Origin: Lepidurus packardi
Taxonomy: Eukaryota; Arthropoda; Branchiopoda; Notostraca; Triopsidae
Reading direction: 5' to 3'
NCBI GenBank assembly: GCA_023053545.1
Contig: JAKZAN010000004.1
Coordinates: forward strand, 2,480,001 to 2,544,000
DNA length: 64,000 bases
The notes below the pieces were generated by a model. The model saw only the letters and a program-made list of their open reading frames with translations, did no database searches and was not told the DNA's origin. The translations under genes and the position numbers were made by a program. Below are positions 56,001 to 64,000 of this stretch, piece by piece (position 1 is the stretch's first letter; each line of letters opens with the position of its first letter).

Positions 56001-57700
56001 GGTTAAAGACAAAAGTACCAAGAACATTTGAAAAATCAAATTAAAACAAATATTGGTCGGGAAAATTGGAATAATTTTTTTTAATGTAAAAGACGTAACA
56101 TTTTATAAGAGCTAAAAAGAGATAGTTCATGTTGGCGATTATTTTTAGATATTTTTTTACATTATTAAAATATATTTTTTTCTAGTATTACGTTTCAACG
56201 ACAACTGGCTGGTTGATAGCGCAGTTAACGTGTTTTCGATCCCTCAGACGCGGGGTTTTGTCCGGAATTAGTTCGGACAAAGGAAAGTCCGGAATTAGTT
56301 ATAAGTGAATCGTTTTATCATGGAAAAGCATAACTTGTCATTTAGTGCTTTTATCTCCTTGTCGTAAAGTGCAGTGAAAGACACGCTGTTCTCGTAAAAG
56401 CAGTTTTAATGTCGATTAAGGCCGCTCATAGCAGTTTGGGTGTTTCACGTATTTCAGCCGACGAGTCCGAGTTCTGTGTTCATGCACAAACACTGTGACC
56501 ATCTTAAGTTTATTTCGGTATCTTAAGCCTCCTTTATGACCCTACTAACTTCCTACACTAGAATTTCGTACACGTGTCTTGTTTTAGCTCATGAAACACC
56601 TTTCAAACCAACTCGGTCCTTGTTATTGTTTACCCTTAACCTTAAATAAACTTATTAGTCGCTTATAAGTGAACAGACCCTAATAACAACTTTTTTCTTA
56701 TTACAGATCAATATCAAAAGCTTTTCCTGAGCTCGAAACTTCGTGGAAAGCCAACTGTATTCGCTGGACCATGGCCAGTACACTAGCACAACCCTTCAAG
56801 GTACATCTCTTTCCATCCTCTATTACGCGAAACTAGCAAATAATACCCCCGCTTTATGAAATCCACTAGCCGTTATTTCATCAAGCTAAAGTTCCAGCCT
56901 TCTATTCTGACCTCCAGTCCTAGTTATTGCTCTAGAACATAATCTTGCGGTACAATCATGCCGTTTGCATATCCAGAAACCCGTAAGGCAATAATTCTCG
57001 TCTAGAAGTAACGACTGTTCAACAATTCGAACCTTATTTCGGCAAAGTTATAGCTAGCTTTCTGAGATTCAGCATCACGTTCCGTAATGCTTTTGGATAC
57101 GTTTAAAACTAGGACACATTCGGGTACTTTCTGGCTGGCTAATCATGCGTTAGGTGCCTCGTGTACAGTAACGGTTGTACTATTTGCATTGCCAGCTGAA
57201 AACTCCCCCTAAAGCTGTAACTCTAGAACCCCTACGAATTTTATGTCTATTTCTCATTTTCCTGCAACTTATCCAACCATTAAAATTCTAAAAGGGGCTA
57301 TATACGTTAACTACGTAACTCACTCGCATGTTCAGTGAAGAAGAGAGAGGCGAAAAAAAAATGAAAAGCGACTTACTTCCACAGGAACCTGAGCAAATTT
57401 ATTCACAAGTTTCTCAACCATGAAATGGAGCACATTGGCGTCTTCTGTCTCACACAGTATAACGAAATGCAAAGCTTTTCTACGCGCATGGAGTAGCACA
57501 CTTTGGAACATGGCACCAAACTTGCCCATCAAGTCGTTCTGTTCTCTTACTTTCTTCGCAATGATGCCGATATGAATAGGTTCCTTTCCTGGTAGTTTAC
57601 TGTGATTAAAACGAAAATCTTCTTCACCAGTACTACTCAATACCATCCATAGCATCACAATCCAAAGTCCGAAACACCACTTCACTTCCCGAAACACCAT
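47035..57700 (-). CDS. XXYLT1: Xyloside xylosyltransferase (XXYLT1-like, GT8)
   Basis: Three coding exons: 57700-57374, 47796-47439 and about 47366-47035. Exon 1 starts with a signal anchor (CFGLWIVMLWMVLSSTG), then IHIGIIAKKV and FGAMFQSVLLHARRKALHFV. The donor after PVE and the acceptor before VDYLNLNVVTGK are in phase. Exon 2 has the GT8 metal-binding LIMLDADLRFLSDIADLEDE and ends PHIQGGHQ. Exon 3 gives GYNSGVVLYNLERMR, LGDQDFLTLISM, CTWNRQLD and the closing FHYCPGPIRVYHGNGG. XXYLT1 is an ER enzyme adding the second xylose to O-glucose glycans on Notch-type EGF repeats. Total about 340 residues, close to the family. The first intron (47797-57373, about 9.6 kb) is filled with transposons and is far larger than any other intron here. 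Confidence 0.93.
48000..48126. repeat. Dispersed repeat, left half (split by transposon)
   Basis: CTTTATTAGGTGTACGGCTG and CATTGTCACTGT resemble 20870-20920. The repeat resumes at 54274 after the TTAA-flanked element. Confidence 0.7.
48918..49127. repeat. Two 79-bp direct repeats inside the TTAA element
   Basis: 48918-48996 and 49049-49127 are nearly identical (start GTCATCACCGGATGCAA, end TTTTATATTTGA), 131 bp apart. Each contains the near-palindrome GGTATATTTAAAAGATACC. CATCTCACGAGAGGC also recurs between and after them. Confidence 0.85.
50998..53465 (-). mobile_element. hAT transposon (2,468 bp) nested in the TTAA element
   Basis: The termini are CAGGGGTCGGCAACCT at the left and the complement of CAGCGGTCGGCAACCT at the right, one mismatch in 16. 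An 8-bp duplication CTGTAGAC lies at 50990-50997 and 53466-53473. Both are classic hAT features. Subterminal GCGGGCCGGAT units occur at both ends. The interior encodes a BED-finger hAT transposase on the minus strand. Confidence 0.95.
51271..53070 (-). pseudogene. hAT transposase (ZBED/GTF2IRD2-like) with one in-frame stop
   Basis: The ATG at 53070 starts MSAKRRKVDTECRNFQECWT. A BED-like finger follows (CLICQASVAVHKEFNIKRHY, EANH). The RNase H-like core has FSIALDESTDATDTAQLAVF (first Asp), LVSVTTDGAPAMVGQNKG (second Asp), KIHCIIHQEALCAK and DVRWLSRGAML. The frame stops at a single TAA (51730-51732) after NPKESC and continues in the same frame with VAVIRTLKSEFASRFADLRS to the hATC region, MFGSTYVCEQLFSKMKHTKN and DEHLGDVLHLA. 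About 600 codons. One nonsense change is the only break I see, so the copy is young. Vertebrate GTF2IRD2/FAM200/EPM2AIP1 genes derive from the same branch. Confidence 0.92.
54274..54900. repeat. Dispersed repeat, right half plus a second partial copy
   Basis: From 54274 the repeat split at 48126 resumes (GGGATAGGTGCAGAACAAAG, G-rich tail). It continues to TTGCCGGCAAAGTTTCTACG near 54435. A second partial copy begins near 54725 (AGTCACAGATGGCACTGTTG) and repeats TTGCCGGCAAAGTTTGTACG near 54843. Related pieces lie at 32890, 35945 and 48000. Confidence 0.7.
54885..55250. repeat. Long repeat, inverted copy at 63630-64000
   Basis: GTCACCACAGTTTGCTGTA, GTCAAACTTTCGGAACAA, GCACAACCAAAGGA, TCTCATAGTTGCAAA and CATGCTAACCGCCTAT occur in this order here and in reverse complement at the window end. 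Overall similarity looks like 80% or more. Confidence 0.85.
55257..55852 (-). pseudogene. Exon-like ORFs of unknown identity in the XXYLT1 intron
   Basis: An exon bounded by TTACCTTTAG and a GTAAGGGC donor (about 55825-55634) encodes GYNYPKIQVVAANGHCKFVV followed by QGPTVLTTNMRV, SDAHFQDHFYKIVDNKLALG and FHQNER. A second frame (55445-55257) encodes VEEVTWADMAKTPGNSGTEA and ends ELLQYT. Codon texture and splice borders suggest a real gene fragment, but I do not recognise the family or find more exons. Confidence 0.35.
55860..57331. other. Rest of the XXYLT1 intron, no gene seen
   Basis: About 1.5 kb of unremarkable sequence between the exon-like ORFs and XXYLT1 exon 1. No repeat or long frame is supported. 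Confidence 0.4.
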
Positions 57701-58744
57701 AATTACGCTTGTTTAACCTATTCGAAGAAGTGGAATTTACAAGTCTAATGCTGTTTTTTCAATAGAAAGTTAGTACAACATTATGACAATGGTTGTAGTA
57801 CCGAACAACGCAAAAGTAGCAAACCAACTGCCACAACTTCCTTACCAATATCACTATATCTATAGCGTTAGACAATGTGAGCAAGGCGGAAATGACATGA
57901 CACACACCTCATCCTTTTCTTCTTTCCCTCAAACCAAAACCAAAACCGCGTTTTCCAGGTGGGGAACCATCAAGCACCGTTCGGAAGCTATTCAGGTGGA
58001 AACTCTTGGAAAGGTTTTATGCTCATATCTCCGAAATTCCTAAAAGTAGGCGGTAAATGAAACTCGTACTTAAAACTAACAATGTGTACCGTTCATTTTA
58101 ATTAACGACATGCTAAACCTCTTTCAGGATAGTGTAATTTCACATTGTTTGTAAAGGAAAATTAAGCACTTCAGACCAATAAGGGAAATTGACTGAAACA
58201 ATTCGAAGAAAAATGTAGTGCATTTTAAGATGATTTTATAAAGCAAACTTAAAACAGTTATAGCAAAAATCTAATATAATAATCTAATCTAATAAAATCT
58301 AAATAGACACTCAACTGGTTCATGTAATTACTACAAATTCATCTAGTCCCCCAATTTATAAAAGAAATCATTAAAGAAACTAAAACTTCGAAATTAAGAG
58401 ATTTATTTCTTACAGCTTGTAAAAGAATTAACCTTAACTTAATTAATTAATTTAAATTAATTGCCATTCAAGGTAAGTTGGCGAGACGTAAAGCTTTTAT
58501 TTCGTATAAAAATTCCAACAGGATTAAACGTATTTCTACACAAACACACTTCATAATAAAGTAATCTGGACACTTTTTAAGCGGAAGGAAAGTATTATAT
58601 ATACAGCCGTGGACTAACTTCTTTTTCCTTCGTTTCACGAATGAAAGTTAGTAGAAACAGTAAACCAAAGTATGAAAAGAATATTTAATAAAAGTTGCAA
58701 TTTGAAAACGCCAGAATTGAGAAATCTTAAATCGCACTCGTGGA
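57701..58744. other. Intergenic, XXYLT1 upstream to WDR45 3' end
   Basis: Contains the XXYLT1 promoter and the WDR45 3' UTR. The 57783-58043 plus frame shows no domain. AT-rich, with TTAATTAATT-type runs near 58440-58460. Confidence 0.4.
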
Positions 58745-61701
58745 TTAGAATTCTTCGTCTTCGCAAATATCCAAATAAACGTCGTAGGATTCTCGGTTGC
58801 AATTGCCCGTTGGTGTGAATACGTACTTGTGGAAAGTTCCATCCAAACACACGGCTAAAAAGAAAAAAAATTTAATATTTTCCTTTTTTAAGGAAGAAGT
58901 TTATGTCCGGGAAAAAGGACGTTTTGTTATTTAATTTTTTTATGATTTACCCACAACGGCACTTCTAAGGCCGAAAGCACACACACAGGCACATTCGGGC
59001 GGGAGAGTAAAGTTGGCAAGCGCCCATTGTGATTCCACATAGGTCCCCAAGAAACTCATTTTGTTAAAACTGCAAGATTGAAAGAGCAAAAATGTAAGAC
59101 TCGTGTTATTTGCAAATTTGGAAAGAATTTTTAAATTTACGTGGATCTTCGATTGAGACGAGTTTCTTTCAAGGCGAAAATGTGGATCGTGCCTTTGTCA
59201 CTGGAGCAGCATAGAAAGTCCGAATCACGACTGAAATTGATACTGCAAAAAAGGAGAGGACAGATAAAAGATTTTTTTTTCCTTTCAGACCTTTGGAATT
59301 AATCTCCAGGACATTTCATGGACAGGTTTCATATTGCTATTATTGACTGCTGCTTATCTTCAATTGTAAAGCTTGTCTCTAACATAGTTACAAAAGTCTG
59401 GGCAATCTTAGGAATGTTTTCCAACTATCATATTGCGAAAAGCTCTAAGATTGGAATCGTTTTTTTTTTCGTCCCCACCCAAGAAGAGGTATTTTCTTAT
59501 AACTAAGAAGAAATGTTATCAAGGAAACTTTTTTTTCCAACTTTTACATTTACAAAACAAAAAACAGAAGCTTGCGGGGTTGAAGAACTCCTTTTGTTGA
59601 GCAAATGAAAGGTTTCCTCAACCCACATACTAGTATTTCAAGAGTAATACGAAAGGTAATTATTAGGCAAAGCCAAGATCGACTTTGTGGGTCAATGAGG
59701 TTGTGTACTGCTTTTTCTTGGAGTCTTTGAGCTCAGTTCGTCTGACAGATTAAGATTACAGCCTTCCAATTAATGAACAGAATCCCTAAGTGTCACTATT
59801 TCAAACCTATGGACTTTTAAACAATTAAATTGAATGTAAAAATTGAAATTAAACTAGATAAACGTTGGTTTAGAATCAGCAATGGAAAATAAGTTAATCA
59901 CATGAAATTAGACATGAACGAAATTACTATTAAAAGTAACTAAAAAAATGGAAGTAAACTAAATAACGGAGTTAATTTTAGAAATTCCAATATTATTTTA
60001 AGTAAGAAAGTATGTTTGCACTAAAACGGGCTAAATTTATCAAATACTTTGTTAAAATTAACTGGTAATTAATAGGAATATTACTACTTAGTGATACATA
60101 TTAATAGTTTAGAAAAATAATATATAATAATTAGAAATAAATAAATTTGGAGCTAGAATTCTTTAAAAATGAACGGTTGACCTCATAAAATGAATCTATA
60201 GTCGCAAAAAAAAGAATGAAGAAATAATTAATTAATTACTTTACCAATGGAGAGTGGCAGGATCCGAACCTCGTCTTAATTCCACCAAAAGAACTTTTTT
60301 GCTAGTATCCCACACTCTTACCAATGTGCCTTTTTCAGATGAAGTGGCTACCATAGTTCCGTGTGCATTTAAGGATAAACAAGCTAATTCTCCTTGGTGA
60401 GCATTCAAAGTTTGAGGGGCGCTAGAAATTCCCATTTCCGTAACACTCAGATCCTAAAATAAAAATACAAAAGTAAATCACGACATACTTCCTTTTCGCC
60501 AAGCTTTTGGACAGCTTGGTTCAGAAATTAAGAAAATAAACAGTACCACCAACTGGATGCTTCCCATTTTGTGTCCAATACAAGCCATGAGTTTTTTCTC
60601 GGCGGATAATATGGAAGTGACTTCACATAAGCCTTTCGGGTTGTCTCGAGTGTCTAACGTAAAGAGCTTTTGGGGGTTTTGAGGGAAGGAAAACACATGG
60701 ATCTGTCGCCTAATTACTGCAATCAGCCTACAATAAACCAGACGTTCATTATTGAACGTAGCAATGTTTATAGAGTGTATACTAATGTAAAAGACAAGAA
60801 AAAAAGAAAACGACAGTGATAAAAGAAACCTGTCTCTGCGCAGTCTCACAGCAACGACGGGTGAACTGAATGTGAATTCTAATACAAACGCCTTCTTTTC
60901 GTCATCGTAGACGAGAATCGTATTGTCGGCGTATTTGGGTTGTGGACCGCCGCCTACAATGGCCAGAAGGTTAGTCCGATGCAACATTTCGCATTGTGAA
61001 ACACTCCCAAATTGGCTGAGATCTTAAAAAAAAAAAAGAAGAAATAAATTTCAAGAATATTTTAGTTTAAAAAAAATAAAATCTTACCATAATGGGCTTT
61101 TTCTGCCAAAGGATCGACGTTAAATATTCGCAGACCAGCATCAGTGCAACATATGAAACACCCTGAAAAAAATCAAAACAAAATTAAATTTTAAAAAATC
61201 AATAATAACTAAACTTAACAAAAAACATTATTTTAGTAATTTAAAGTACTAGGTTAATTTCTTCAAGAATACTTTATAGAATACGTTATAGAAACAAAAA
61301 ATTACACTTCTATTTTCAATGGTGCTCCCTAAAGGTTAAAGTTCTGTAGTGTGTTTACTAAATCATTAATTGCGTTAACTCTGTGTTCTATCCAAATTCT
61401 ACGTTAATTTTATAAAAATGTAGTAGCGTTGACCACTTAAGTCTTTCTTTGAGTGTAAGAAACTTTCTTTAAACCGAATAGTTAATGTTAATAGAAATCT
61501 AGGCCAGAATAACTGTAAATTAAACTATCTATGCAACTCCTTGGCGAATTTTTTTCAAAATTATATTGATATAATTCCGTATTAGTTGGGGCAAACTGGT
61601 ACAAGAAGTATATTTAACTGGTAAAAGAGCTCTGTATGTTTACCTTGGTCCTGATTAAATCGGAGACTGAGCACTTTTGCTTGGTCTCTGCCTGAAGACA
61701 T
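58745..61701 (-). CDS. WDR45: WIPI4/WDR45 autophagy beta-propeller
   Basis: The ATG at 61701 gives [19 protein letters not shown]. Later exons give [67 protein letters not shown], and [20 protein letters not shown] followed by [16 protein letters not shown]. The PI3P-binding motif is [13 protein letters not shown] (about 60240-60285). Then come [35 protein letters not shown] (about 59140-59240), [20 protein letters not shown] and the end [18 protein letters not shown]. The NPKGLC and terminal DVYLDI-acidic features match WDR45 (WIPI4) better than WDR45B. The protein binds phosphoinositides at the phagophore and works with ATG2. The intron around 59250-60240 is about 1 kb, AT-rich, without other features. 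Confidence 0.94.
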
Positions 61702-63629
61702 CCCTAAAAGTCCTAAAATGTAACTCAAATTAACTGATAACTCAACTGCGACTTGGATTCTTTGTTTTGGTCAACAAGCGTGCCTACCCACTAACCTTTG
61801 TTTATTTTGCTCTTTCAGAGCCACCTATAGCCGTTCAAACACACTACACAGTACCGTCAACTTCAAACAGTTCAAAAATCAAGTTAAAAAATTGCTTAAC
61901 ATGCGAAGATTTTTCTTCAAAATCTAAAAAACAAAAGCCAGTGCAATACTATAAAATATTCATCGTTAGGGGTATCTTGACTTTAAATTCACTCAATGCC
62001 ATGAAAAAGAAACTAATTTCCTACTTCTTCGTACAGAAGTAGCCTATTGAACTTCTTTTTCATTCTGTTTTTGAACACGTCTTCTGGGCTTATGGCTGTT
62101 ACCATCGTTTATTTATTCATTAAAAGGATTGGGTATAATCCACTCAATACCAAGAAAAAAAATTCATTTCCTATTCTTCGTACATAAATAGCCTACTGAA
62201 CTTAATTAGGCTAATTTTATTCTCTTTTACTTTCGTCTTAAAAAAATTATTCATTTGTATAGTCTTCCTCTATTTGTCTCTAATGGTTAAAGAAATGCGC
62301 TGGGTCGAAGTCTCTAATTTCCACTTAAGCATCTCGTCGCTTTTTTTTAGTGGACATTTTTTTTTATGTTTGTCTTGTATCCAATTAGGAGTTCTCGACG
62401 CGAATATATATCTTACACTGGCCTGTAAACATGTCCAGAAAGCGCCGTAGAAAACCAACAACATCCACCTCACATACACGCTGTATATGTTACTTATTAG
62501 GAACATATCTCTGCAGCAGCAGGGCCCAGACACTTAATATTTCTGTGCCCATTTCTGCATCGTCTAAACCCCTTTTTCAGCCTCTCGTAGCCCATAAACG
62601 CGCTGACGTTCTTCCAGACAACCCCGGCATAAAAGGTTTCTGTCATGTCAAGATGCGAACTAAGAAGCCGAGCAGAGGATTACGCGAGAGGGAGAGACAG
62701 ACAGAGATGTTATACAGGAGTCTCATTGTCAATAGACATGTAGATCCCTTGATCTTGGTCGAACTGAACGAAAGACTCACCCCCTTTCCCGAGTCCCTCG
62801 AGCCAAAGGAAAGTCAACTAACAGTATTTGGACTTTTGGTTCTATTCACAGTCCAAAGCTTGTTAATGGTTTCAAACTCGTGTTAGGATTGTCAGCAAGT
62901 TTGTACGAAACCTTCAAACCTGTCCTTAATTCAATGCAAACGGGATATATACCCTTGTGCGGGCTATCTTTCATAGTCGCCCAATATGAGCCAATGTGAT
63001 TATAGGTACACTACACATAGGCGTGAAGCTCGAGAAGTTAGGATAAATCCTCGAACGTTTTGTAGAAACTCGCAAATGTGTAACTTTCCAGCTATGAAAT
63101 CCACTTCCGAGGGACTTATTACCCCAAAAGGCTCTTTTGGTCAACTGTGTTAAGGGATGACATGAAGTACTCGGGAAGGTTTTGCTGGCCGGAGATTAAT
63201 GGGACTCGCTGTGATTCTCAGCTGTGGTTAATGACTTGATTTACAGACTGAAACTTCTGGTAAATGCTAGATTAGGGTTCACTAGATTGTAGAAGCCTGA
63301 AATTCCAAGTTTTTTATTGTAAGTTATTTCTTATTATTATTTGTATTTTTTCCCCTCCGTTCTTGTGGATTGACTTTCGCATTGAAATGCGTTGGAGATC
63401 ATTATAATCACTTTTGCGGTATGTTTATTAATGCCTTTCTATGGAACCCATAGCTTTATTGACGTATTTATAGGCTTCTATGCTTAAGCTATAGAATGTA
63501 TTGAATACGTTTTTTTTTATTCGAGTTTCTTGGAATTCAAGTCAATTCCAGCAATTCTAATCTGATTTTACGTCTTTTTTATTGGGAATATTTGTCCGTG
63601 GCAATGGGTTTTGTTTTAAAGCTCCCGTA
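61702..63629. other. Gene-poor tail of the window
   Basis: Frames at 61767-62042 and 62431-62886 (+) lack recognisable domains and splice support. A 65-bp degenerate duplication lies at 61990-62054 and 62141-62202. Nothing else is supported. Confidence 0.4.
61990..62202. repeat. Diverged 65-bp direct duplication
   Basis: CACTCAATGCCATGAAAAAG ... CTTCGTACAGAAGTAGCC at 61990-62054 is repeated with a few changes at 62141-62202. Confidence 0.75.
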
Positions 63630-64000
63630 TTCTCGGTATAGGCGGTTAGCATGGGGAAATTTGGAGCAAGTGTTTGAGAAAACCAGTACATTTAATGAAA
63701 AATTCTTTGACAGTAATATTGAACTTGCTAACAGGTAGTGCACAACCAATGCACAATTTTCCCAATGAGTAATAAATTAGCAATACTCAAATGAAGTTTG
63801 CAACTATGAGAAATACGTTACCTAAAAATAGTTCCTTTGGTTGTGCACTAGTTCCTGAAAAAAAAGAAAATATTTGTTCTAGATTGTTTTCAAATCTGAC
63901 AAACCGTTTACAAGAAATATTGTTCCGAAAGTTTGACGATTACATTTGGGACATTGTGCTATTACAGCAAACTGTGGTGACACTTTGTACTTTTGAGAAG
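63630..64000. repeat. Inverted copy of the 54885-55250 repeat, running off the window
   Basis: The reverse complement of this segment matches 54885-55250 along its whole length, with scattered differences. The copy continues to or past the window edge. Confidence 0.85.

Noticed and set aside
56190-56270. tRNA-like stretch (GGCTGGTTGATAGCGCAG)
   Set aside because: The following sequence does not form the anticodon and T arms; I found no credible tRNA in the window.
62431-62886. Plus-strand 151-codon frame near the window end
   Set aside because: No domain and no splice context; composition looks random.

Overview
The window looks like nuclear DNA from an arthropod with a compact genome. Genes carry many short GT..AG introns (about 55-100 bp), neighbouring genes sit a few hundred bases apart on either strand, and there are two ionotropic-receptor (IR) chemoreceptor genes, a protostome family. 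A small-intron crustacean such as a branchiopod is a reasonable guess, but this is inference; no rRNA or mitochondrial marker is present to settle it.

Layout. 1-2651 (+): 3' part of a three-BIR, UBA and RING inhibitor-of-apoptosis gene. 3214-6053 (+): NUDC, with a possible antisense membrane-protein ORF inside one intron. 6783-8214 (-): TMEM185. 8695-9738 (-): TIPRL/TIP41. 10444-11925 (-): a multi-pass membrane protein I cannot name. 12777-16105 (-): glycogen synthase with its C-terminal phosphorylation-site cluster. 17040-17900 (+): decayed non-LTR retrotransposon. 17975-20307 (-): first IR gene. 21582-25941 (-): secreted or membrane-type aminopeptidase P whose signal peptide starts on a 16-nt first coding exon. 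26496-32033: a complete-looking 5.5-kb DNA transposon with 16-bp terminal inverted repeats, an 8-bp target duplication and an unusual transposase. 32430-32890: broken IR fragment. 33847-36776 (-): second IR gene. 36777-40020: gene-poor, with a G19 tract and a gag-like ORF. 40518-41356 (-): Maf-type nucleotide pyrophosphatase. 42166-46830 (+): INF2-like formin. 47035-57700 (-): XXYLT1, split by a 9.6-kb intron. 58745-61701 (-): WDR45/WIPI4. The remainder to 64000 has no convincing gene and ends inside a dispersed repeat.

The conserved genes are single-copy housekeeping functions (apoptosis control, dynein and chaperone function, PP2A regulation, glycogen synthesis, actin assembly, autophagy, Notch O-glycan extension) and do not form one pathway. 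The notable biology is in the mobile DNA. The XXYLT1 intron holds a three-level nest: a dispersed repeat was split by a TTAA-flanked element, which encodes a Mutator-like transposase fused to a YqaJ-type nuclease. That element was in turn split by a hAT element with an 8-bp target duplication. Removing the hAT element and one duplication copy returns the outer transposase to one reading frame. The separate 26.5-32.0 kb element has no hATC domain and may belong to a P-like or undescribed lineage; it is the best candidate here for something new.
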